A DNA stretch of 64,000 nt, from assembly GCA_013076295.1 (NCBI GenBank), contig RQOL01000718.1, positions 3,968,001 through 4,032,000 on the forward strand. Direction: 5' to 3'. Positions within the stretch are counted from its first letter, which is position 1. Each line of letters starts with the position of its first letter. Below are positions 11,501 to 19,774 of this stretch, piece by piece. Under the pieces are notes generated by a model, which saw nothing but the letters and a program-made list of their open reading frames with translations, ran no database searches and had not been told where the DNA came from. The position numbers and the translations under genes are program-made. The DNA is from Sanderia malayensis (Eukaryota > Cnidaria > Scyphozoa > Semaeostomeae > Pelagiidae).

Positions 11501-14215
11501 ATACCACTGCGCATGCTGACCACCTTTCTCCTCTACATGATGTAACCCTAACCCTAACCCTAAGCCAACCCTAACCCTAAGGCCTATGCATCAGTCAGCG
11601 TCACGTCCTATACGCTCCTGCGCAGTACCTAAAACTATACCACTGCGCATGCTGACCACCTTTCTCCAACACATCACGTAACCCTAACCCTAACCCTACG
11701 CCAGCCCTAACCCTAAGGCCTATGCATCAATCAGTGTCACGTCCTATGCGCTCCTGCGCAGTACCTATAACTATGCCACTGCGCATGCTGACCACCTTTT
11801 TCTTACACATGACGTAACCCTAACCCTAACCCTAACCCTAAGCCAACCCTAACCCTAAGGCCTATGCATCAGTTAGCGTCACGTCCTATACGCTCCTGTG
11901 CAGTACCTATAACTATACCACTGCGCATGCTGACCACCTTTCTCCTCTACATGATGTAACCCTAACCCTAACCCTACGCCAACCCTAACCCTAAGGCCTA
12001 TGCATCAGTCAGCGTGACGTCCTTTACGCTCCTGCGCAGTACCTATAACTATGCCACTGCGCATGCTGACCAACTTTCTCCTCTTCATGATGTAACCCTA
12101 ACCCTAACCCTAAGCCAACCCTAACCCTAAGGCCTATGCATCAGTTAGCGTCACGTCCTATACGCTCCTGCGCAGTACCTATAACTATACCACTGCGCAT
12201 GCTGACCACCTTTCTCCTCTTCATGATGTAACCCTAACCCTAAGCCAACCCTAACCCTAAGGCCTATGCATCAGTTAGCGTCACGTCCTATACGCTCCTG
12301 CGCAGTACCTATAACTATACCACTGCGCATGCTGACCACCTTTCTCCTCTACATGATGTAACCCTAACCCTAACCCTAAGCCAACCCTAACCCTAAGGCC
12401 TATGCATCAGTTAGCGTCACGTCCTATACGCTCCTGCGCAGTACCTATAACTATACCACTGCGCATGCTGACCACCTTTCTCCTCTACATGATGTAACCC
12501 TAACCCTAACCCTAAGCCAACCCTAACCCTAAGGCCTATGCATCAGTTAGCGTCACGTCCTATACGCTCCTGCGCAGTACCTGTAACTATACCACTGCGA
12601 ATGCTGACCACCTTTCTCCTACACATCACATAACCCTAACCCTAACGCTAAGCCAACCCTAACCCTAAGGCCTATGCATCAGTCAGCGTGACGTCCTATA
12701 CGCTCCTGCGCAGTACCTATAACTATACCACTGCTCATGATGACCACCTTTCTCCTCTACATGACGTAACCTTAAAACCCTAACCCAAGCCTTAATCCTA
12801 ACCATAAAGCCAATGCATCTAAACTCACTACGTTGCGCGCCTGTGACTCACTCGTTTTTGCTCGCTCTGTGGAGGTATTACTGTTAAATAGGGTGGCTCA
12901 CAAGTGTCAAGGCAAAACGTTTTTCTAAAAGGAAAACTTTTTCTGAAACTGTGCCCATCAGGGGTTTGATGACAGTATGCTATTGTGATCACAGGCCCCC
13001 AGCAGCCCCATGAGCTCTGCACGCCATCTTTCTCACAAACAATATCTTTTTTCTACATACACTTTACTAGTATGAAAGTGACAGGGTCTTAATTAACTTT
13101 TCCGCAAAGATCTTAGCCTAATAGAAGATAAAAACTAATTTTAGTATATCATTAGTTTGATACTTACCGATTTCTCTTTTGGTTGTGTCGATACTGATGA
13201 ATCTAAGGCAATCATCATGTGAGAGATATTTACAACTCCATGGAATATCGTTTGATAGATTTTGGTGAAAATACAGAGCCATTGCGTATCTTGAAGAATA
13301 TTCTACTTGTTCTAGCTTTGATAAGTGAGGCTTGAGGAAGTTTTGTAACAATCCTTGGATATTGAGTAATTGTGGAACTGGGATGGTAGAAATGACAGCA
13401 TCACTTTTGAACCCTTCTGGCTGATCTTTTGAAAATGTCAACCAACTGGCTTCGTTTATCAATTCAATCTTTTCAACTGTGTTGTTATATATCACATTGG
13501 ATCCTAAGAAAATAAACTTTAATCATCAATCATCAATCATCAATCATCAATCATCAATCATCAATCATCAATCATCAATCATCAATCATCAATCATCAAT
13601 CATCAATCATCAATCATCAAATAATTATCACCTCCATACCAGCTTCATTAAGGAAGTGTTTGACAACTGTGTTGATTCCAGAAGGTGAAACAAAATGTTT
13701 TGCATGTTCTTCAAATCTGTTTGGTCCAACTATTTTCCCTCCAAACTCTTTCAACGCACCAGCAGCTAAAAGCTCCTCGTAAAACCTGCAATAAAAATAA
13801 GCAGTGAGCTTTTCTAATACCAAATCCAACCCAAAGACACAATTTTACGCCAAACCTGATAATTACATTGGAGCGAATTCTCGCAAAAGCATAAGCAGAT
13901 AGCCATACACAGAACAACTCCCCCTAAAACCTGTCATTGTGATAACGTATACGACAACATTTGCGATTTAAAATTTACGACTTACGATTTGTACTTTTCA
14001 TAACAATGTTCTGAAGTTGAAATATACTGTGCACCAAGATCTGTTGTTAACATGGGATTTCCTTCGCATCTATTCGTACTCATGCGTCCACCTGCACCCC
14101 TACTTTTCTCCAACAAAGTTATCAAAATTCTATCTTTGAAAGCCCTCTTCAGCCTACAAGCCGTCAGGGCACCGGTTAGGCCAGCACCGATAATTGTGAC
14201 TCTATACGGACCCAT
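8533..14215 (-). CDS. RNLS: Renalase, FAD-dependent oxidoreductase
   Basis: Four exons in coding order: 14215-13986, 13785-13640, 13503-13168 and 8873-8533. Phases agree and the product is 350 residues (human renalase 342). The N-terminal Rossmann dinucleotide motif GAGLTG lies at residues 10-15, followed by SRGAGGRMSTNRC and TDLGAQYI, which bind FAD in this family. Other family blocks are SPSGINTVVKHFLNEAG, ISTIPVPQLL, EYSSRYAMALYF, VLHTTVPFG and the C-terminal GGDSFSQSTFDGCILSS. Known role: oxidation of aberrant dihydro-NAD(P) isomers, cytosolic or secreted. The ATG at 14215 has a better context (AAAAAATGG) and matches the family start; an in-frame ATG at 14236 would add seven residues. Intron 2 is mostly a 7-bp tandem repeat. 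Intron 3 (13167-8874) contains the telomere-motif satellite. Confidence 0.95.
10053..12810. repeat. Composite telomere-motif satellite, about 20 x 136 bp, in RNLS intron 3
   Basis: The landmark AAGGCCTATGCATC recurs at about 10054, 10213, 10349, 10485, 10620 and on to 12668, with a degenerate last copy near 12806. Spacing is mostly 135-137 bp. Each unit has two or more runs of CCCTAA split by AGCC, then a CpG-rich single-copy-like part with GCGTCACGTCC or GCGTGACGTCC, CTCCTGCGCAGTACC, CCACTGCGCATGCTGACC and CATGATGTAACC. Copies differ by a few bases. The edges decay into ordinary AT-rich intron. It is flanked on both sides by exons of one gene, so it is not a chromosome end. Confidence 0.95.
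11166..11993. repeat. Higher-order duplication of three satellite units (2 x 414 bp)
   Basis: Diagnostic variants recur in order 414 bp apart. GCATCAATCAGTGTCACG with TATGCGCTCC appears at 11310 and 11724, the extra CCCTAA before 11443 and 11857, and CTCCTGTGCAG at about 11479 and 11893. This indicates a recent segmental duplication of a three-unit block within the array. Confidence 0.85.
13521..13620. repeat. AATCATC heptamer tandem repeat in RNLS intron 2
   Basis: About 14 nearly perfect copies of AATCATC fill 100 of the 136 bases of intron 2 (13504-13639). The repeat ends about 20 bases before the donor (13639-13638) and starts 17 bases after the acceptor side (13505-13504). Confidence 0.95.
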
Positions 14216-14397
14216 TTTTTCATTCGCTTTCTCCATGCAATGCAAATTCCTATTATTCGATTAGTTGTGAAGTAAGTATATTTTCCATGTGATTCTTTTT
14301 GCCAAACACGTCAGAAATAGGGAGAAATGCTTTGACACCTCACTGTTGTGTTGTTTACAACACTGACCACTGAAACAACAACAACAACATATGTCAC

Positions 14398-16866
14398 ATG
14401 AATTGGAAACTAGAGGAAGAGGGAGGACAGAAGATAATAAAAAATGTCATGACACGGAAAGGATATCAGAAATACAAAATGCTCATAAGGGAAAAAAAGG
14501 TATCAAAAATATTAGAAAATAAAGCAGGGAGTATACAAAGTAAATATAACAAATGGAGAAATGAGGTAATGAAAATAGAAAGAGAGTGCAAAATGAAGAT
14601 AAAAGGAAAAAAGGAAGAAAATAGAAGAATTCAAAGAATGATGAAGATAAAAAGGTCTCTAAAAAAGCAGGACTATAGTGAAATAAACAGCAGGAGAAAA
14701 AGGCTGATAAACGAACACATTGTAAATGAGAAACAGCAAAGATATGCAAGGAAAATAAAAAATGCAGTAGAAGAGTTGAGAAGAAATGGTGGGGGAATGA
14801 AAGAAGAAAGCTTTTGGGAGTTTAGAAGGAAGCTAAATGGGAAAAAGAAAGAAAGTGTAACACAGATGAGAAATAAAGAAGGGAAATTGATATCAGACAT
14901 AGAGCAAATAAAGGAAATATATAGAGATTTTTACAGAGAACTTTTCTCTAAATCTGAATTTGAAACAATAGAAGGAAAAAGAAAAGAACAAATAGTAAAG
15001 GAAAAAATCGAAATGATACAAAAAAATGCAGATGATCAAACTCCGATGAATGTAAGTAAAAAGGTAATAAGAAAAGAAATAAAAAAGTTAAAGAGAAGAA
15101 AAGCAGGGGATAGTGAAGGATGGAAAAATGAAATGATTCTAGAAGGAGGTGAGGAAATGGTTAAGTCAGTGTGGTTTTTATTCAATGAGATATTGAGGAC
15201 AATGGAAGTACCAAGTCAGTGGGAAGAGGTAAGAGTAAAGTCAATATATAAGAATAAAGGGAAAAAGTCAGAAATGAAGAACAGAAGAGGGATATTCCTT
15301 ACAAGTGTTTTAGGAAAGTTGCTAGAGAAAGTAATCCTAGAGGAAGTAAAAGATAAATTAACAATAAATAAGCATCAAAATGGAGGTAGAAAAGAAAGAT
15401 CAACAAAAGATAATTGGTTGGCAATGATGGCAGTAATTGATAGGAACAAAGAATTAGGGAAAAATACGTACATGATTTTTGCAGATGCAGAAAAATGTTT
15501 TGACCAGCTGTGGCTTGAAGATTGTATACGTGACATACATTCAGATGGCATGAGAGAAAGAGAGGCAGCATTAATATACAAAATGAACAGGAAAGCAAGA
15601 ATGAAGATTGATACACCAGTAGGAGAAACAGAACAAATTGAGATCGAGGATGTTGTGAAACAGGGTACAATATTTGGCCCATTGTTATGCTGCAGTAACA
15701 CATCCAAAATAGATGAAATAGGCGAAGTATCAGCAGAGACAATGATATCTCCAAACATGCCCATTGGAACATTGATATATGTAGATGATATAGGAATGGC
15801 TGGGTCTAAGACAACAATAGAAACAGTGGGAAAAAATCTGAGGATTATGGAAAGTGGGAAAAAATTTACATTTAATACAGAAAAATCGAAATACATGGTA
15901 ATAAAAGGGAGGAAAGAGAAGATCGAAGAGCCAGAAATAAAAGTAAAAAAGGGGGTTATTGAAAGGACAGAAAAGTACAAGTACTTGGGAAACTGGATAG
16001 ATGAAAAAGGAAGTCTTGAAGCACAGATAGAGGAATTAGAAAGAAAAAGTTACAGGGTGATTTCTGAAATAATGAAAATAGGAAAAGAGGAGTTGCTGGG
16101 AAAGTTATCAACGGAAGCAGGACTCATAGTGTATGAAAAGACAGTGGTCCCTATGCTAACTTACAATTTGGAATGTTGGACAAATATAGAGGAAAAACAT
16201 CTAAAAAGATTGGAGCAAATTCAAGGAGGAATTTTGAAAAGAATTTTGAAATTGCCCAGCTCAACACCGTATTGGGCTTTGTTAAAAGAGCTAGGAATTT
16301 GGACAGTAAAAAGAAAGGTTGACTACCAGCGGCTAATGTTGTTTCAAAATTTGATAAAATCAGGGGAGAATAGGTTAGGCAGGCAAATTGTAGAAGAGCA
16401 AATGAAATGCAGTGGAAGGAATTGGTTCAATTACACAAAACAAATAGCAGAAGAAATAGGTATAGAGCTAGAAAGGGTATTTGAGCTATCAAAGGAGCAG
16501 TGGAAAAAAGAAGTAAAAAATAAAGTGCAAGAAAGTTTAGAAAAGGAGGCAAAGGAAAAGGAAGTAGAGTTTAAAAAGATGAGACATCAAAGAGAACAGA
16601 AGTTTGAAAGAAAAGGATATGTGAAAGAAATGGGAATCAAAGAAGCGAGTAAAACCATCAGGAGAAGACTTGAGATGATAGATTTGGGGAATAATTTTGG
16701 AAAGGGAAGGATATGTTCATGTGGAGAGAAAGAAACATCAGAACATTTGTTGGTATGCGAAAAAGAAATGGAAATAAAGTGGCTGAAGGAAACAGATAAC
16801 TTAGAAATAATTAGAAAAGTCAACAATTTTTTGGAGAATAAAATAGGGGACAGAAATTCAACATAG
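14398..16866 (+). CDS. LINE reverse transcriptase ORF (822 residues, no stops)
   Basis: The first 230 residues are a lysine-rich coiled linker. Reverse transcriptase motifs follow in order: LKRRKAGDSEGWKNEM, PSQWEEVRVKSIYKNKG, RGIFLTSVLGKLLEKVI, motif A FADAEKCFDQLW, motif B QGTIFGPLLCC, and the catalytic YVDD (Y461-D464). The post-RT part has EKYKYLGNWID and, near the C-terminus, a Cys-His cluster CSCGEKETSEHLLVC. The start at 14398 is simply the first ATG in the truncated copy. The frame is intact from there to the stop, so the insertion is probably young. Clade is not assigned; the QGT-FGP motif resembles elements common in cnidarian and echinoderm genomes (recalled). Confidence 0.9.
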   Translation: MNWKLEEEGGQKIIKNVMTRKGYQKYKMLIREKKVSKILENKAGSIQSKYNKWRNEVMKIERECKMKIKGKKEENRRIQRMMKIKRSLKKQDYSEINSRRKRLINEHIVNEKQQRYARKIKNAVEELRRNGGGMKEESFWEFRRKLNGKKKESVTQMRNKEGKLISDIEQIKEIYRDFYRELFSKSEFETIEGKRKEQIVKEKIEMIQKNADDQTPMNVSKKVIRKEIKKLKRRKAGDSEGWKNEMILEGGEEMVKSVWFLFNEILRTMEVPSQWEEVRVKSIYKNKGKKSEMKNRRGIFLTSVLGKLLEKVILEEVKDKLTINKHQNGGRKERSTKDNWLAMMAVIDRNKELGKNTYMIFADAEKCFDQLWLEDCIRDIHSDGMREREAALIYKMNRKARMKIDTPVGETEQIEIEDVVKQGTIFGPLLCCSNTSKIDEIGEVSAETMISPNMPIGTLIYVDDIGMAGSKTTIETVGKNLRIMESGKKFTFNTEKSKYMVIKGRKEKIEEPEIKVKKGVIERTEKYKYLGNWIDEKGSLEAQIEELERKSYRVISEIMKIGKEELLGKLSTEAGLIVYEKTVVPMLTYNLECWTNIEEKHLKRLEQIQGGILKRILKLPSSTPYWALLKELGIWTVKRKVDYQRLMLFQNLIKSGENRLGRQIVEEQMKCSGRNWFNYTKQIAEEIGIELERVFELSKEQWKKEVKNKVQESLEKEAKEKEVEFKKMRHQREQKFERKGYVKEMGIKEASKTIRRRLEMIDLGNNFGKGRICSCGEKETSEHLLVCEKEMEIKWLKETDNLEIIRKVNNFLENKIGDRNST

Positions 16867-16905
16867 AAATTAGAAGAAATAAAAAAAAAAAAAAAAAAAA
16901 AAAAT
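14398..16905 (+). mobile_element. 5'-truncated non-LTR retrotransposon (LINE)
   Basis: A strongly A-rich sense strand carries one reverse transcriptase frame and ends in a poly-A tract (about 16879-16904). There is no endonuclease domain and no room for one, because the renalase start lies only about 160 bp upstream, so the insertion is 5'-truncated. I could not identify a clear target-site duplication. It separates the renalase 5' end from the receptor-like gene at 17184. Confidence 0.9.
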
Positions 16906-17183
16906 TTTTTAATGTCTTGCACCCCTGTATAAAAAAGCAGCGGTGCTTGTCGGAAACGACAAAGAGGACAAAGAAAAAGATTCAAAGATTCAAAGATTCA
17001 AACATCAAGTTGCTTGCTTGAATTTCTAACGTGAAACAACTTCATGTTAAATGCGGAAGTGAACAACTTTCGTTTTCGCAGTTCAAACAAAAAGTTGAGA
17101 TCGGTAACATTTTTTAATTTTTTTCCATTCCATACTTCTGATTCTGATGCAACACACATCTATGCAAATATAGACGAAAGAAA

Positions 17184-18665
17184 ATGGCCTCAAATTTAAT
17201 TCCGTACACAGCCATGCCAATGGAGCTGGAAGAGGAGCGATTCGCTGCCCCATTGAACCCTGTCGTTCAGGCGGCCTTTTTGTTTGGAGCAGATGCTATT
17301 TACGACACGATAAAAGCAAATGTCTCCAAAATCTATTTCATTGTCATGTTCACATTCATGCTTGCCGTGGCCTGTGTTGCCGTGTTCCTCAGAAGCACCA
17401 TCGACATGTGGATTCAGTTCTCTTTGTACATCGTTCCTGTTATTACAATAGTTTGTGGTCGAAGATATTTCAACTCTGTTGCTTTCAGGGAGCTACTGTA
17501 TCGTTTGGTGCAGTCCAGGGCAATGCTGAGTTCGTCCATTCCCGATAAAAAGTTTACCAATTCGAGTTATTTCAGTGAGACCCGTTCCTCTTTGTTCCAT
17601 AAGAGAAGCTGGCTACGCGGCATGGCTATGAAATGTTGTTTGTATCCATTGTTGATTGAATTAATCCAATGGTCTGCATATTTCATTTTTCAATATTTCA
17701 CCCAACATGATAAAAGCAATTTCGCTGGAAACAAAGAAGTTACACGGGCCATATCAAGCACTTGTTGGATTATACTGTATTCAATTTTCTGGTCTCTTGG
17801 TGTGTATCAAGTTGGCATGTTCACATTCCAGTTTATCCTTGTCACAAATATCATTCGAAGGGATGCATTGTCCTTGATGGAGCTTCATGGTGACAGTCCT
17901 TTTCTATGGATTCCAAAGTCTCATCTTGATGAAGGCTACGTCAACACACCGTCATGTTTTAAAAGATTTCTGAAAACAATTATTGATTTGATTTTAATGG
18001 ATACATTTAACGACTCTATAGACATGACAAATTTTCTTGGGCATTATCAGCATTCTTCCTCATTGCAAAGAAATGGTAAGAAAGGTCATCATTTGGTGAG
18101 TAAATTTCCAGCACGCTGTCTCGAGCAAGAAACACCAACTCCTGACGGCAATGAAAGGGGACTCAGCCCCAAGGAGAGAAATGAAATCACCCCTGAGGAA
18201 GCTTCTGTTATTCTTGCTCACTTTGTCACTGATATTCAAGCCATTACTTCATTTTTCACACCATTCACAACTGCACTTCTTTTCTTCTCCTTCACAAACC
18301 TCATCACCCATCTTTGTATTTTTGCTCTGGGTGACATCGAAATGAGGCACTGGTGGACATTTGTGAGAACCATCATTTGGTTGCTATTGACAATAAGGGT
18401 GATCATTTCTGTTGCCAAGGTCACAAGAACCCTGAGTCAAATTGCACCTCATGTCAAGTATTTAAGAGCTGCTGGATTGCTAGAAGGAGATGATGGAAAG
18501 TGGGAAAGGTTTTTCATGCTGACAGAACATTTTCGATTGAACGAAAGGTCATTTGGATTTCCTCTGACTTTGAAGCAAGTTGGAATTATGACGGCTTTCT
18601 TGAAAATGACATTCTTAATCATACTCTCGATAATGAAAGCAAAACCTGGTGTGGACTTGCTGTAA
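17184..18665 (+). CDS. Multipass membrane protein, gustatory-receptor-like candidate
   Basis: A single uninterrupted frame of 493 residues with a strong start context (AGAAAATGG). Hydrophobic segments at about 50-70, 73-92, 150-172, 190-222, 350-375, 383-408 and 462-484 give about seven membrane spans. There is a long polar loop (about 255-340) before span 5. The last span is preceded by FRLNERSFGFPLTLKQVG, whose layout resembles the C-terminal span of insect Gr/Or and animal gustatory-receptor-like (Grl) proteins, but the classical TYxxxxxQF is not intact. There is no GPCR DRY or NPxxY signature. Family placement is inference; the gene itself is well supported by length, coding character and neat flanks. 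Lack of introns is notable among spliced neighbours. Its 3' end converges on COMMD2. Confidence 0.88.
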   Translation: MASNLIPYTAMPMELEEERFAAPLNPVVQAAFLFGADAIYDTIKANVSKIYFIVMFTFMLAVACVAVFLRSTIDMWIQFSLYIVPVITIVCGRRYFNSVAFRELLYRLVQSRAMLSSSIPDKKFTNSSYFSETRSSLFHKRSWLRGMAMKCCLYPLLIELIQWSAYFIFQYFTQHDKSNFAGNKEVTRAISSTCWIILYSIFWSLGVYQVGMFTFQFILVTNIIRRDALSLMELHGDSPFLWIPKSHLDEGYVNTPSCFKRFLKTIIDLILMDTFNDSIDMTNFLGHYQHSSSLQRNGKKGHHLVSKFPARCLEQETPTPDGNERGLSPKERNEITPEEASVILAHFVTDIQAITSFFTPFTTALLFFSFTNLITHLCIFALGDIEMRHWWTFVRTIIWLLLTIRVIISVAKVTRTLSQIAPHVKYLRAAGLLEGDDGKWERFFMLTEHFRLNERSFGFPLTLKQVGIMTAFLKMTFLIILSIMKAKPGVDLL

Positions 18666-19048
18666 ACAAAAACATTATCATCATTATCTTCTTTAATATT
18701 GTGTTCATCAATATGCATTATGTTATATGCGCAAGTTTATGTTTCTTCATTCAAATTTTTATTCAGGAGACAAGAACGTTTTTCATTAACAAGTTTATAG
18801 GTATTTTGCGACAGTTTATAACTATCATTTTGAAATATGGACATTAATTTTTCACAAACACTTTTTTCACAACTTAAGAATGCAAAATTTGTATTTAGAG
18901 TAAAGATTTTTTCACAAAAAAAAACAAATTAATATAAAATAAAATTACAAAATCCTTTCTTGATCACTTAATCTTGTAGGTGGATAACTAAGTTTTAGCA
19001 GCAAATCAATGGTTTTCTATTCTTTAATATCAAAAGTGTTTTATTATA
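18666..19048. other. Convergent 3' flanks of the receptor-like gene and COMMD2
   Basis: AT-rich, with a run of A residues near 18917. No coding signal is visible. It probably holds both 3' UTRs. Confidence 0.4.
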
Positions 19049-19648
19049 TCATTTTATGTTTCTTGTTATTCTTCTGCAATGAGATGTCTTCATTTCAGCA
19101 AGAGCTTTCTCCAACTCCTCCGTCATATGAACGAGATTAACTGGGTCTGTTTGAATAACTCGATGAATATCGTCATTTCCATCTTTTAAATCCAGCTTCA
19201 AGGTTATCACCGGTTTAGTTTGATAATGCAATGCCCTGCTGGCAACTTCGACATCAAATCGCCATTGCAAATCATTGTAAGATGGCAGGCCAAACGATAA
19301 ACTTTTCAAAACATTTCTAATTTCACCTCTGTGTTCGAGATATAGAGTTAGCAGCGTTGATGTAAGAGACTCGGAGAACCCAACCGTCAACATGGAATCT
19401 TGAAAATCGATCTCCCCTATCAGAGATTTCGAAGTTTCTGTCATCAAGTGCATCAGTGCCTCGACACATTTCCGAACTGTTTGGGAGTCAATGTTCAACT
19501 TTGAGCCTGCTGTCTGGTACATCTTCGCATTAATTCCGTTGCGAATAAATCCAACTGCAATTTTGCAAAATTCTCTTGATACATTATCGTCAAAATCACC
19601 AAGCAAAGCAAGATCCGACTTTTGTTGGTCTCCTAAGACAATTAGCAT
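19049..19648 (-). CDS. COMMD2: COMM domain-containing protein 2
   Basis: Single-exon frame of 199 residues, the same length as human COMMD2. It aligns end to end: EFCKIAVGFIRNG, ETSKSLIGEIDFQDS, LGF-like VGFSESL, LYLEHRGEIR, then the COMM domain from about residue 125 (LPSYNDLQWRFDVEVASR, IQTDPVNLVHM) ending EMKTSHCRRITRNIK. Known role: subunit of the COMMD/CCDC22/CCDC93 (Commander) complex for endosomal recycling. It starts at the ATG at 19648 and is divergent with the mTERF gene 126 bp away. Complete absence of introns could mean retroposition or intron loss. Confidence 0.97.
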   Translation of the reverse strand: MLIVLGDQQKSDLALLGDFDDNVSREFCKIAVGFIRNGINAKMYQTAGSKLNIDSQTVRKCVEALMHLMTETSKSLIGEIDFQDSMLTVGFSESLTSTLLTLYLEHRGEIRNVLKSLSFGLPSYNDLQWRFDVEVASRALHYQTKPVITLKLDLKDGNDDIHRVIQTDPVNLVHMTEELEKALAEMKTSHCRRITRNIK

Positions 19649-19774
19649 CCTTCTTTCTTGTTATCTTTCGTGTGGCCTAAAAATTGCATTGCAAGAAGAA
19701 TTTCGTTCGGGAGAAGGAATAGTCTTACATGAAGTTCCTCCTTGTATGAAATGAAATAACGTTGTTTTTTTGTA
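19649..19774. promoter_or_regulatory. Divergent promoter between COMMD2 and the mTERF gene
   Basis: Only 126 bp separate the two start codons on opposite strands, so both core promoters and 5' UTRs must lie here or extend into neighbouring sequence. No TATA box is obvious. This is inferred from geometry alone. Confidence 0.6.

Noticed and set aside
10053..12810. Chromosome end or subtelomere
   Set aside because: Unique gene sequence continues on both sides, and renalase exons 3 and 4, which join in phase, bracket the array.
15299..15980. Two minus-strand frames of 157 and 201 codons
   Set aside because: They are shadows antisense to the LINE reverse transcriptase.
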